Shown here piece by piece: positions 16,438-24,830 of a stretch of 64,000 nt of DNA (within the stretch, counting starts at the first letter, position 1; each line of letters begins with the position of its first letter). The notes beneath the pieces were generated by a model. That model saw only the letters and a list, made by a program, of their open reading frames with translations, did not search any database and had not been told where the DNA came from. The position numbers and the translations under genes were made by a program. Origin of the DNA: Streptomyces sp. 130 (GTDB taxonomy: Bacteria; Actinomycetota; Actinomycetes; Streptomycetales; Streptomycetaceae); contig NZ_VJNO01000011.1 in NCBI RefSeq assembly GCF_007096885.1, forward strand, positions 124,001 through 188,000, read 5' to 3'.

Positions 16438-17827
16438 GGGGAACTTGGCGGTCCTCCCCGTCTCGCACTTCGGTCCGGGTCTCCTCGCGCGCGGGTGCGG
16501 TCCGGGGCTCCTTACCCGCGGGGGCGGTCCCGGGCTCCCCGCCCTCCGGTGCGGTCCGGGGCTCCCCGCCCCCGGGTGCGGTCCGGCGGAGCTCGGCCAC
16601 CAGGGGGAGGACGCACACCGTGCCCACCAGCCCCGCCCCCGCGACCACCGCGTGCACCGGGAAGAACTCCGCGGCCAGCCCCGCCAGGGCCATGCCGACG
16701 CCCTGGAGCGTCATCAGCCCGGCGGTGAGCAGCGTCATCGCCCGGCCGCGCAGCTCCTCGGGGACGGCCTCGACGAACCACTGGTCGAGGCCGATGTTGT
16801 ACGCGGCGCCCACCCCGGCGAGCGCGAGCGCCGCCAGGGTCAGCGCCATGCCGGGGCGCAGCGCGTACAGCAGGAGCGGCAGCAGTCCGGTGGCGGCGAC
16901 CGGGAGCACGAGCCGGGAGCGCAGCCGCGGGCTCAGCGCGGAGCCCACGTACAGCTCGGCGGCGATGTGGCCGACCGGCATGGCGCACATCAGCAGGCCG
17001 AGGGCGGCGGGCCCGAGGCCGGCCTCGTCCGCGTACGGGGCGGCCAGCGCCTCCGGCGCGACGACGAACAGCGCGGGCAGCCAGAAGAGCAGCATCAGGG
17101 CGCGCACCCGGCGGTCGGCGAAGACCGCGCGGGCTCCGCTCAGCGACGCGCCGAACAGGGCGCCGCCGCGTTCGCCCGAGGACCGGGCGGGCCGGTCGCG
17201 GGTACCGAACCGGAGCAGGGCCGCCGAGCAGAGGAACGTACCGGCGGTGATCGTGATCGCCCCGCGCGCGGGGAGCGCGGCCAGCAGCAGCCCGCCCACG
17301 CCGAAGCCGGTCATCAGGGCGCTCTGCGAGACGATCCGCAGCAACGAGCGCCCCAGGACGAACAGCTCGCCCTCGCCCAGGATGTCGGTGAGCGCCGCCA
17401 TCCGCGTCCCGGTGAAGACCGGGGAGACGGCGGCGACCAGGCAGCGCAGCGCGAGGAGCGCGCCGACCGGAGTGCCCGGCAGCACCATGCACGCGACGCA
17501 GACCGCGCAGATCAGATCGCAGGTGACGAGCACCCGGCGGGCCGGGTAGCGGTCGGCGACCCCGGCGAAGAGGGTGCCGCCGACGAGGTACGGGAGGAAG
17601 CCGAGCGCGAAGGTGAGGGCGCTCAGCAGCGGGGAGCCGGTGAGGCCGTAGACGAGGACGGTGAGCGCGAGTTCGCTGACGACGACCCCGAGCAGGGAGA
17701 GCAGATGGGCGGCGAAGACGGCGCGGAACTCGCGTACGGCGAAGACGGCGCGGTAGCCACGGGCGGCGGACGGGGCGTCCGGCGCACCGGGGGCGGCGCC
17801 CTGCGGGCGGGTGCTGTTGCTCGGCAT
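16430..17827 (-). CDS. MFS transporter (putative exporter)
   Basis: A 465-residue protein with about 10-12 hydrophobic helices between about 30 and 405. MFS features include the loop motif FAGVADRYPARRVLV after helix 2 and the repeated two-half topology. It resembles the macrolide-efflux (MefA-like/MFS_3) type, though the substrate is unknown. The C-terminal about 50 residues are a cytosolic tail made of 9-residue repeats of the RTAPxGGEP type, unusual for the family. The start MPSNSTR at 17827 was chosen because the longer frame runs into the divergent regulator. The 3' end overlaps a MarR gene; a DUF5937/ArsR-like gene is divergent 73 bp away. Confidence 0.87.
   Translation of the reverse strand: MPSNSTRPQGAAPGAPDAPSAARGYRAVFAVREFRAVFAAHLLSLLGVVVSELALTVLVYGLTGSPLLSALTFALGFLPYLVGGTLFAGVADRYPARRVLVTCDLICAVCVACMVLPGTPVGALLALRCLVAAVSPVFTGTRMAALTDILGEGELFVLGRSLLRIVSQSALMTGFGVGGLLLAALPARGAITITAGTFLCSAALLRFGTRDRPARSSGERGGALFGASLSGARAVFADRRVRALMLLFWLPALFVVAPEALAAPYADEAGLGPAALGLLMCAMPVGHIAAELYVGSALSPRLRSRLVLPVAATGLLPLLLYALRPGMALTLAALALAGVGAAYNIGLDQWFVEAVPEELRGRAMTLLTAGLMTLQGVGMALAGLAAEFFPVHAVVAGAGLVGTVCVLPLVAELRRTAPGGGEPRTAPEGGEPGTAPAGKEPRTAPAREETRTEVRDGEDRQVPHG
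16470..16592 (-). repeat. 27-bp tandem repeats encoding the MFS C-terminal tail
   Basis: About four to five imperfect copies of a 27-bp unit (core gtgcggtccggggctcc on the + strand, starting near 16495, 16522, 16549 and 16576), encoding 9-residue repeats of RTAPxGGEP in the tail of the MFS transporter. Length variation by slippage is likely between strains. Confidence 0.7.
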
Positions 17828-17867
17828 GGCGGCAGCCTGGAGGAGCGGTCGCCCCTCTCCGTAGACT

Positions 17868-17883
17868 TTCGGCCGACGCCGAA
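17868..17883. promoter_or_regulatory. Operator-like palindrome in the MFS/DUF5937 divergent promoter
   Basis: Inverted repeat ttcggc-cgac-gccgaa directly behind a TAGACT -10-like hexamer (17862-17867) and 17 bp before the ATG of the ArsR-like gene. The placement suggests autorepression and/or control of the divergent MFS-MarR operon. Confidence 0.45.
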
Positions 17884-17900
17884 TCTTCGCGAGGCCGCCC

Positions 17901-18884
17901 ATGCCGTTCCATCTCCACCTCGACGAGAACGACCTGCTGCGCTGCCGGTTCGCGCTCTCCCCGCTCTGGGAGACCCAGGCCGCCGTGCGTACGCTGCTGC
18001 ACCCGCAGCGGCACGGGTACCACCGGCCCTGGCTGCGGCGCATCGAGGCCGCGGCCTCGGGGCTCGACCTGCGGCCGCTCTGGTCGCTGATGACGGACGG
18101 GGGGCACAATCCGGACTTCCTCTGCCCGCCTCCCGCGAGGCCGAACGTCACGTTCGCGGACGAGATCGAGGCCGTACGCGCCACCGCCCCGGAGCTGGTC
18201 GCCGAGGATCTGGCGCTGACGCTGGCGGACCGGCCGGGTGCCCTGGACTCCCCCGCCGGCCGGGCGCTGCTCGCCGACCCGGCGCGTGCCCTGCGGGAGC
18301 TGGCCGATCTGCTCGAAGAGGCGTGGCGGACGCTGGTCGAACCGGACTGGTCGAGGCTGCGCGCCCTGCTGGAGGCCGATATCGCCTACCACTCGCGACG
18401 GCTGGCCGAGGTGGGATTCGCACGTCTTCTCGGGGAGTTGAGCCCGCAGCTGACGTGGACGGACTCCACCCTGACCCTGGTGGGGATGCGGGGCCGGCAC
18501 TCGCGGGTGCTCGGCGGGCAGGGCCTCGTGCTGATCCCCAGCGTCTTCGCCTGGCCGGACGTGGTCAGCGGATACGAACCGCCGTGGCCGCCCGCCGTGA
18601 TCTACCCCGCGCGCGGGATCGGCAGCCTGTGGACCGAGCCGGGCGGCACCACGCCGGACGCCCTGGCCCGGCTGCTCGGGCGGACCAGGGCGGACGTCCT
18701 GTGCGCGCTGGACGAGCCGGCCGGCACCAGCGTGCTGGCGCACCGGCTGCGGCTCGCCCCCTCGTCCGTGTCGGAGCACCTGTCGGTGCTGCGGGCGGCG
18801 GGGCTGCTGACCTCGCGGCGCTACGGGCACCAGGTGCTGTACGAGCGGACGCCGCTGGGGATCGCGCTCGCGGTCCCGGAATGA
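17901..18884 (+). CDS. DUF5937/ArsR-type winged-helix regulator
   Basis: A 327-residue protein. The first about 235 residues match the DUF5937-type N-terminal domain common in streptomycete regulators (MPFHLHLDENDLLRCRFALSPLWETQAAVRTL). The C-terminal about 70 residues are an ArsR-like winged helix (LDEPAGTSVLAHRLRLAPSSVSEHLSVLRAAGLLTSRRYGHQVLYERT). This type usually represses a neighbouring exporter; here the divergent MFS gene 73 bp away is the natural target. No metal-binding CxxC or His cluster is visible, so metal sensing is not supported. It is probably leaderless or has a very short leader. Confidence 0.85.
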   Translation: MPFHLHLDENDLLRCRFALSPLWETQAAVRTLLHPQRHGYHRPWLRRIEAAASGLDLRPLWSLMTDGGHNPDFLCPPPARPNVTFADEIEAVRATAPELVAEDLALTLADRPGALDSPAGRALLADPARALRELADLLEEAWRTLVEPDWSRLRALLEADIAYHSRRLAEVGFARLLGELSPQLTWTDSTLTLVGMRGRHSRVLGGQGLVLIPSVFAWPDVVSGYEPPWPPAVIYPARGIGSLWTEPGGTTPDALARLLGRTRADVLCALDEPAGTSVLAHRLRLAPSSVSEHLSVLRAAGLLTSRRYGHQVLYERTPLGIALAVPE

Positions 18885-18892
18885 GATGAGGA

Positions 18893-18920
18893 GAGCCCCC
18901 GCCGGGACCGGCAGGGGCTC
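18893..18920. terminator. Bidirectional terminator between convergent genes
   Basis: Stem gagcccccgccgg / ccggcaggggctc with one mismatch and a 2-nt loop, 9 bp after the DUF5937 stop and 16 bp before the stop of the opposite gene. It can serve both converging transcripts. Confidence 0.8.
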
Positions 18921-18935
18921 ATCGGGGGCGCGGGA

Positions 18936-19229
18936 TCACTCCGCGAGGTAGCGCTCGACGGTCTCCACCTTGGAGGTGAGCCCGTCGGTGACCCCGGGGC
19001 GGATGTCGGCCTTCAGGACCAGCGAGACCCGCCCGGCGCGCGCCTCGACGGCGGCCACGGCGCGCTTCACCACGTCCATGACCTCGTCCCACTCGCCCTC
19101 GACGGAGGTGAACATGGCGTCCGTGCGGTTCGGCAGCCCCGACTCGCGGACGACCCGGACCGCGTCGGCGACGTACTCGCCGACGTCCTCGCCGACCCCG
19201 AGCGGGCTGACGGAGAAGGCGACGATCAT
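18936..19229 (-). CDS. MTH1187/YkoF-type thiamine-binding protein (DUF77)
   Basis: A 97-residue single-domain protein starting [24 protein letters not shown], matching the Thiamine_BP (DUF77) ferredoxin-like fold, including the VxPxG opening and the [24 protein letters not shown] stretch. Members bind thiamine or related pyrimidines as dimers or tetramers in the cytoplasm. Its role in cells is not settled. The ATG overlaps the stop of the upstream DUF3817 gene (ATGA), showing tight translational coupling. Confidence 0.85.
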   Translation of the reverse strand: MIVAFSVSPLGVGEDVGEYVADAVRVVRESGLPNRTDAMFTSVEGEWDEVMDVVKRAVAAVEARAGRVSLVLKADIRPGVTDGLTSKVETVERYLAE

Positions 19230-19576
19230 GCGCTGACCGTGCCTTCGCGGCGGGCCCGGGCGGCGATGACGCTGTCCGCCTCGTAGCGCTTGAGCACCTT
19301 GTCGCCGTACAGGCCGCCGAACGGCAGCACGCACAGCAGGAAGAAGAACGCGACGCGCTTCAGCGGCCACTTGGTCTTCGCCCACACGTCGAGCAGCAGC
19401 ACGACGTAGATCACGAAGAGCACGCCGTGCAGCATGCCCAGCGGCATCATCAGGAAGTCGATGTCGGAGACGCGGCTCAGCACCGAGCCGAAGAGGATGA
19501 GCGCCGGGAAGGACAGCGCCTCGGGAATCGAGATGAGGCGCAGCCGGTGCAGGGCGGTGGCGGTCTTGATGTCCAC
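19226..19576 (-). CDS. DUF3817 small integral membrane protein (second copy)
   Basis: A 116-residue protein starting at a GTG ([21 protein letters not shown]) with GAAGG 8 nt upstream. Three hydrophobic helices and the family core [32 protein letters not shown] are clear. It is a paralogue of the protein at 15509-15844. It is coupled by an ATGA overlap to the thiamine-binding-like gene, so the two probably act together, for example at the membrane in cofactor or envelope homeostasis, but this is a guess. It is divergent from the AIM24 gene cluster. Confidence 0.85.
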   Translation of the reverse strand: MDIKTATALHRLRLISIPEALSFPALILFGSVLSRVSDIDFLMMPLGMLHGVLFVIYVVLLLDVWAKTKWPLKRVAFFFLLCVLPFGGLYGDKVLKRYEADSVIAARARREGTVSA

Positions 19577-19834
19577 GGGGGGCACCTTCGGTGGGAGGGG
19601 CGTGACAGCTTGTGAACGCACGCACAAGCGGCACCCATTGTGACATCGCGGGCGGGGAGGTCCGGCGGCGGGTCCGGATGGGCGGCGGCCCGGCGGCCGG
19701 GCGTTGTGTGCGAGGTACGTCTCCGTAGTGTCCGGGTCCCGTACCGGATGCGTATCAGGGGCGGTCAGGGGCGTGCGATGGCGCGACTGCCCCTGTTCGG
19801 CGGCGGTGGCTGCGGCTATTTTCGCCGGGTGGCA

Positions 19835-20467
19835 ATGTTCCGGCTCGAGGGAAACAAGACGCTCGCCGTCGATCTGGCAGGCGATGCCGTCAAGGCGAAG
19901 AACGGCTCCATGGTCGCGTACGAGGGCCGGATGACGTTCAAGAAGATGACGGGCGGCGGTGAGGGGCTGCGCGGGATGGTGACCCGCAGGCTGACCGGTG
20001 AGGCGATGGCCGTGATGCAGGTCAGCGGGCAGGGCACCTGCTACTTCGCGGACCGGGCGAGCGAGATCAACCTGGTCTCGCTGCACGGTGACAAGCTGTA
20101 CGTCGAGGCGAGCAATCTGCTCTGCACCGACGCGGGGCTGCGCACCGGCACCACGTTCACCGGCCTGCGCGGCGGGGCGACGGGCAACGGCCTGTTCACC
20201 ACCACCGTGGAGGGGACGGGGCAGGCGGCGATCATGTCGGACGGCACGGCCGTGGTGCTGCGGGTCTCCCCCCAGTACCCGCTGTTCGTCGACCCGGGCG
20301 CCTACATCGCCCACCAGGGCAGCCTCCAGCAGCACTTCCAGTCCGGGGTGAACTTCCGGACGCTGATCGGCGAGGGCTCCGGCGAGTCCTTCCAGATCCG
20401 CTTCGAGGGCGACGGCCTGGTCTACGTGCAGCCCAGCGAGCGGAACACGATCGGGGGGAACGTCTGA
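19835..20467 (+). CDS. AIM24 family protein 1
   Basis: A 210-residue all-beta protein of the AIM24/TraT-like family (MFRLEGNKTLAVDLAGDAVKAKNGSMVAYEGRMTFKKM in order), with the repeated glycine-rich strands and the C-terminal signature SGESFQIRFEGDGLVYVQPSE. First of three tandem AIM24 genes joined by stop/start overlaps. The start MFRLEGN was chosen by family alignment; in-frame ATG 19778 would add 19 residues and cannot be excluded. Bacterial AIM24 proteins have no firmly known function; the yeast relative organises mitochondrial inner-membrane complexes. There is no signal peptide or membrane segment. Confidence 0.85.
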   Translation: MFRLEGNKTLAVDLAGDAVKAKNGSMVAYEGRMTFKKMTGGGEGLRGMVTRRLTGEAMAVMQVSGQGTCYFADRASEINLVSLHGDKLYVEASNLLCTDAGLRTGTTFTGLRGGATGNGLFTTTVEGTGQAAIMSDGTAVVLRVSPQYPLFVDPGAYIAHQGSLQQHFQSGVNFRTLIGEGSGESFQIRFEGDGLVYVQPSERNTIGGNV

Positions 20468-21117
20468 TGCCGTTCCGTGAGATCAACTCGAAGATGGTCG
20501 AGGCGACGGTGGTCCCCGGCCGGAAGATGTTCAGCCAGCGCGGGGCGATGCTCGCCTACCGGGGCGAGGTGGCGTTCACGCCGAACATCCAGGGCGGCCA
20601 GGGCGGCATGATGTCGATGATCGGCCGCCGGCTGGCGAACGAGGCGACCCCGCTGATGACGGTCGAGGGCGACGGCACGGTGATGTTCGGCCACGGCGGC
20701 CACCACATCCATGTGATCAACCTCTCCGGGGACACCCTCTACGTGGAGGCGGACCGGCTGCTCGCCTTCGACGGCACGCTCCAGCAGGGCACGATGTTCA
20801 TGGGCTCGCAGGGCGGGGTGATGGGCATGGTGCGCGGCCAGGTGACCGGGCAGGGCCTGTTCACCACGACCCTCCAGGGCCACGGCTCGGTCGCGGTGAT
20901 GGCGCACGGCGGGGTGATCGAGCTGCCGATCTCGCCGGGCCGCGACGTGCACGTCGACCCCCAGGCGTACGTCGCCCACCACGGCGACGTGCGCAACAAG
21001 CTCTCCACCGCGATCGGCTGGCGCGAGATGGTGGGACGCGGCTCGGGCGAGGGCTTCCAGCTGGAGCTGAGCGGCAACGGTGCGGTGTACGTCCAGGCGT
21101 CGGAGGAGAAGCTGTGA
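20467..21117 (+). CDS. AIM24 family protein 2
   Basis: A 216-residue protein, MPFREINSKMVEATVVPGRKMFSQRGAMLAYRG, clearly homologous to the upstream gene: GDTLYVEADRLLAFDGTLQQGTMFMG matches GDKLYVEASNLLCTDAGLRTGTTFTG. It ends in GRGSGEGFQLELSGNGAVYVQASEEKL. The ATG overlaps the preceding stop by one base (TGATG), and the next gene starts inside its stop region, so all three are translated as a unit. It differs from protein 1 by a His-rich strand (FGHGGHHIHVINL), a conceivable metal site. It is cytoplasmic. Confidence 0.87.
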   Translation: MPFREINSKMVEATVVPGRKMFSQRGAMLAYRGEVAFTPNIQGGQGGMMSMIGRRLANEATPLMTVEGDGTVMFGHGGHHIHVINLSGDTLYVEADRLLAFDGTLQQGTMFMGSQGGVMGMVRGQVTGQGLFTTTLQGHGSVAVMAHGGVIELPISPGRDVHVDPQAYVAHHGDVRNKLSTAIGWREMVGRGSGEGFQLELSGNGAVYVQASEEKL

Positions 21118-21878
21118 ACGGGCCCGTGGTCTTCGACCCGATGACGCTGCCGGCGGACGACAACGTCAACGCGTACACCTTCTGCGTGGAGCTCAAGGGG
21201 AGCCGGTGGTTCCTCCAGAAGGGCAAGATGATCGCCTACTACGGGCAGATCGTCTTCGACGGCATCGGACACGGCCGCTTCGAGGGGCTGGTCCGGTCGA
21301 GCTTCCACTCGCCGCTGCACGCGAGCGACTGGGTCGTGGCCGAGGGCAACGGCAAGATGCTGCTCGCCGACCGGGCGTTCGACGTGAACTCCTACGACCT
21401 GGACGACGGGAACCTGACGATCCGGTCCGGCAATCTGCTCGCGTACCAGCCGTCGCTGGCGCTGAAGCAGTCGATCGTGCCCGGGTTCCTGACGCTGATC
21501 GGCACCGGCAAGTTCGTCGCCGCGTCCAACGGCCCGGTGGTCTTCATGGAGCCCCCGCTGCGCGTGGACCCGCAGGCGCTGGTCGGCTGGGCGGACTGCC
21601 CGTCCCCCTGCCACCACTACGACCACGGCTACATGACCGGCTTCCTGGGCGGGCTGCGCGGGCTGACCGGCATCGGCGGCACCTCGGGCGAGGAACACCA
21701 GTTCGAGTTCGTCGGCGCCGGTACGGTGCTGCTCCAGTCCTCCGAGGCGCTGATGGCCGAACAGGCGACGGGGGCGGTGCCGCAGCAGGCGGGGGTGCCG
21801 GGCGGGGGCGCCCGGCCGGGCCAGACGCCCCGGGCGCCCGGTCAGCTGGGGGACCTCCAGCGTCGCTTCGGGGTGTGA
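21114..21878 (+). CDS. AIM24 family protein 3
   Basis: A 254-residue protein from a GTG overlapping the previous stop (GTGA), with GGAGGAG 5-11 nt upstream. It is the most divergent of the trio: it keeps AYTFCVELKGSRWFLQKGKMIAYYGQIVFDG and EEHQFEFVGAGTVLLQSSE, but has an inserted CPSPCHHYDHGYM segment with Cys and His residues and a Pro/Gly-rich C-terminal tail (about 222-254). Gene triplication with divergence suggests a hetero-oligomer. The function is unknown. Confidence 0.85.
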   Translation: MNGPVVFDPMTLPADDNVNAYTFCVELKGSRWFLQKGKMIAYYGQIVFDGIGHGRFEGLVRSSFHSPLHASDWVVAEGNGKMLLADRAFDVNSYDLDDGNLTIRSGNLLAYQPSLALKQSIVPGFLTLIGTGKFVAASNGPVVFMEPPLRVDPQALVGWADCPSPCHHYDHGYMTGFLGGLRGLTGIGGTSGEEHQFEFVGAGTVLLQSSEALMAEQATGAVPQQAGVPGGGARPGQTPRAPGQLGDLQRRFGV

Positions 21879-22007
21879 GCGGTAGTCTGCGGAGTGTGAC
21901 GTCGAACGTCTGCGCCCCGGTGCGGTCCACCCACGCGGGCGGTGCGGTGCCGGGTGTCACACCTTCACACTTCGTCCGGCTTTCAACTTCTTAGGTAGAA
22001 TTCAAAC

Positions 22008-22475
22008 ATGGAGACCGAGACGGCCACCCGCTGGCTGAGCGATGCAGAGCAGTGCACCTGGCGCACCCACCTGGACGTCAGCAGGCTGCTGACCTACCAG
22101 TTGGAGAAGGACCTCCAGCCGTTCGGGCTGACCATGAACGACTACGAGATCCTCGTCAACCTCTCGGAGTCCGAGGACCGGCGGATGCGGATGAGTGACC
22201 TCGCGGGCGCGACCCTGCAGTCCAAGAGCCGGCTCTCGCACCAGATCACGCGCATGGAGAGCGCGGGGCTGGTCCGGCGGGAGAACTGCGAGTCGGACCG
22301 GCGGGGGCTGTACGCGGTGCTGACGGATGACGGCGCGGAGACGATGCGGCGGGTGGCGCCGCATCACGTGGCGTCGGTGCGCCGCCACTTCGTGGACCTG
22401 TTGTCGGAGGAGGCGCTGGCGGAGCTGCGGGCGGCGCTGACGCCGGTGGCGCAGCATCTGCGGGGGCAGCGGTAG
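22008..22475 (+). CDS. MarR family transcriptional regulator
   Basis: A 155-residue regulator with the winged helix at about 35-115: LTMNDYEILVNLSESEDRRMRMSDLAGATLQSKSRLSHQITRMESAGLVRREN, then the wing ESDRRGLYAVLTDDG. It stands alone after the AIM24 genes, with its own AT-richer promoter (about 21980-22007) and a very short leader lacking a good Shine-Dalgarno. The target and ligand cannot be deduced; the nearest divergent or co-directional partners do not suggest a substrate. Confidence 0.87.
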   Translation: METETATRWLSDAEQCTWRTHLDVSRLLTYQLEKDLQPFGLTMNDYEILVNLSESEDRRMRMSDLAGATLQSKSRLSHQITRMESAGLVRRENCESDRRGLYAVLTDDGAETMRRVAPHHVASVRRHFVDLLSEEALAELRAALTPVAQHLRGQR

Positions 22476-22479
22476 AGGA

Positions 22480-22505
22480 GCGGGGGTCCGGGGCAGCGCC
22501 CCCGC
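22480..22505. terminator. Terminator between convergent MarR and kinase genes
   Basis: Stem gcggggg / cccccgc with a 12-nt loop, placed in the 43-bp gap between two converging stops. It is a modest hairpin but well positioned. Confidence 0.5.
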
Positions 22506-22518
22506 GAGGCGGTCCGGG

Positions 22519-24792
22519 TCACGGGGCGTACGCCGAGAGCACCGTGCCGTTCTCGAAGCTCGCGAGCACCGTGTCGCCCCGGGCCAGGACGGACACCGAC
22601 GCCGGGTCCGGGTAGTCGTCCACCGCCGGGCCCGGCCAGCCCTTGATCTCCGCCGCGCCCCGGGGCTCGACCTCGCCCTCCGAGGCCAGGGGGACGACCG
22701 TCGGGCCGTAGTCCTGCACGATCATCGCCCGGTCACCGACGACGTACGGTGCGCCCCACTGGGCCATGGACTCCTCGCACGCGCACGTCGCCCACCGCGT
22801 CTCACCGGACCCCAGGTCCACCCCGTAGACCCGGTCCGTGCCGCCCACCACGACCGTCCCGTCGGCCGCCAGCGCGGGGCGGAACGCGATGTCCACGCCG
22901 GGCAGGAGCGTGCGCCGCTTCCCCAGGGACGTCACGTCGACCACGGTCAGGCCGTCCGGGCCCGGGCAGAGGAGCTGCCCGCCCTTCAGAACCGGGGTGC
23001 GGCACCGCGTGCCGGCCGCCGAGACGCGGGTCCCGTCCGACGCCTTCAGGACGGTGACCGCGTCGCCCGCCGCGACCAGGCGGCCGTCGTCCAGGAGGAG
23101 TTCGGCGGTCTCGGACGTGTCCCGCCACTCCTTGTCCCAGACCCGGTCGTGATCGCCGGTCAGGCGGCGCGCGACCAGCCGGCCCGTCCCGGAGCCCCGC
23201 GCCTTCGTGGCGTAGTACAGCGTGTCGCCCGACTGCACGGAGTCGGCCACGGCCACCCCGTCCGGCAGGGGTTCGCGCCACTTCTCGGCGCCCTCGGACA
23301 GCCCGCGCGCCACCAGGGCGCCGCCCTCGAACGCGTACACCGTGCCGTCCAGGACCGCCGCCACCGAGGTGGGGCCGGAGTCCGTCCGCGCGCCGCGCCA
23401 CAGCCGCTTGCCGTCCGCCGCCGCCAGCGCGGTGATCCGGCGGGGGCCCGCGCACACCAGTGACGCACCGGCGTACACGCACTCGACCCGGCCGTCGTCC
23501 ACCTGGGCGTGCCACGCCCGCCAGCCCTCCGGGCGGGCGGAGACATCGGCCGCCACCGCGCCGAAGTCGCCGGTGCGGCCCGGGTCCGCGTGCGGGAAGA
23601 CGACCTGGCCGGCGCCCTCGGTGGACACCGCCCCGGAGGCGGACGCGGTCGGCCGGGCGGCCCCGCCGGTGCCGTCCTGCCCGTCGTCACCGGAGAGGAG
23701 CCCCGGGAGGAGGACCGCGCCCAGGGCGACGCACGCCGCCGTCGCCAGCGCGGCGAGCCCGAGCCGCAGCCGCCCGCCGCCGCCCTTCCGGTCCCCCGGC
23801 ACCGCGACCGGCACGACCGGCGTGCGGGCGAACGCCGGGTGGTGGGGCGGGAGCGGCGGGGCGGCCGGGGCGGGGGCCGCCGCCCGTGCCCAGGCACCGG
23901 CCGCCGCCGCGTGGGCGGCCAGCTGTTCCCGTACCGCGTCGGTCCACGGGAAGGCGCCCGGCGCGGGCCGCCGCGGCAGCAGCAGCTCCGCCAGCCGGCC
24001 CGGCGCGGGCCGGGCGGCCGGGTCGGTGCGCAGGCACGCCTCGATCACCGGGCGCAGGGTGGGCGGTACGCGGGAGAGCTCGGACTCGCCCCGCGCGATC
24101 CGGAAGATGACGGCGGCCATGTCGGAGTCGTCGAACGGCCCGTGGCCCGTCGCCGCGAAGGCCAGCACCGCGCCCAGGCAGAACACGTCGGACGCGGGCA
24201 CCAGGGCGCGGGAGCCGTTGACGTGCTCGGGCGAGATGTAGCCGGGGCTGCCGACGACGACCCCGGTACGGGTGAGCTGGGTCGCGTCGAACGCCTGGGC
24301 GATCCCGAAGTCGATGACCTTGGGCCCGTCCGGGCCGAGGAGCACGTTGCCCGGCTTCAGGTCGCGGTGCAGGACGCGTACCGCGTGCATGTCGGCGAGG
24401 GCCAGGGCCAGACCGGCGCCGAGGGCCCGGACCGCCGGTTCGGGGAGCGGCCCGCCCCGGGCCACCGCCTCGGCGAGCGAGGGGCCGGGGACGTATTCGG
24501 TGGCCAGCCAGGGCAGCCGGCCGCTCGCGTCGCCGCCCACGAGCGCGGCGGTGTGCGGGCTGCGGACGGCCTCGGCGGCGGCGATCTCGCGGCGGAAGCG
24601 GACCCGGAAGCCGTCGTCCAGGTCCAGGTCGGGCCGGACGGTCTTCAGGGCGACCAGGACGGGCCCCGGGGCCTGCGGGCCGTCCACGGGCCGGGCGAGA
24701 TACACCTCGCCCATGCCGCCCGCGCCGAGCAGCCCGAGCAGCTGGTACGGCCCGATCAGCCGGGTCCGCCCGGCCGGCAGCGGCTGGATCAC
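22519..24792 (-). CDS. Receptor-like Ser/Thr protein kinase with PQQ-type beta-propeller ectodomain
   Basis: A 757-residue protein. The cytosolic Hanks-type kinase (about 12-270) has the glycine loop GAGGMGEVYLA, Lys50, Glu69, HRDLKPGN (Asp144, Asn149), DFG at 161-163 and SPGYISPEH; all catalytic residues are present. A Pro/Ala linker leads to one membrane helix (343-365) and an extracellular PQQ/WD-like repeat domain (about 395-757). Blade-like repeats such as RRITALAAADGKRLWRG and GTVYAFEGGALVARG suggest ligand sensing. The start is a GTG at 24792 after GAGGAG. It lies 38 bp downstream of a paralogous kinase in the same direction, probably in one operon. Confidence 0.9.
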   Translation of the reverse strand: MIQPLPAGRTRLIGPYQLLGLLGAGGMGEVYLARPVDGPQAPGPVLVALKTVRPDLDLDDGFRVRFRREIAAAEAVRSPHTAALVGGDASGRLPWLATEYVPGPSLAEAVARGGPLPEPAVRALGAGLALALADMHAVRVLHRDLKPGNVLLGPDGPKVIDFGIAQAFDATQLTRTGVVVGSPGYISPEHVNGSRALVPASDVFCLGAVLAFAATGHGPFDDSDMAAVIFRIARGESELSRVPPTLRPVIEACLRTDPAARPAPGRLAELLLPRRPAPGAFPWTDAVREQLAAHAAAAGAWARAAAPAPAAPPLPPHHPAFARTPVVPVAVPGDRKGGGGRLRLGLAALATAACVALGAVLLPGLLSGDDGQDGTGGAARPTASASGAVSTEGAGQVVFPHADPGRTGDFGAVAADVSARPEGWRAWHAQVDDGRVECVYAGASLVCAGPRRITALAAADGKRLWRGARTDSGPTSVAAVLDGTVYAFEGGALVARGLSEGAEKWREPLPDGVAVADSVQSGDTLYYATKARGSGTGRLVARRLTGDHDRVWDKEWRDTSETAELLLDDGRLVAAGDAVTVLKASDGTRVSAAGTRCRTPVLKGGQLLCPGPDGLTVVDVTSLGKRRTLLPGVDIAFRPALAADGTVVVGGTDRVYGVDLGSGETRWATCACEESMAQWGAPYVVGDRAMIVQDYGPTVVPLASEGEVEPRGAAEIKGWPGPAVDDYPDPASVSVLARGDTVLASFENGTVLSAYAP

Positions 24793-24830
24793 TGGGGCTC
24801 TCCTCGGTCGTGCGTCGGGGTCGGGCGGGG

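Noticed and set aside
15458..18889. 1143-codon + strand frame across DUF3817, MarR and MFS genes
   Set aside because: It runs antisense through three recognised genes and reads as low-complexity Arg/Gly/Gln sequence.
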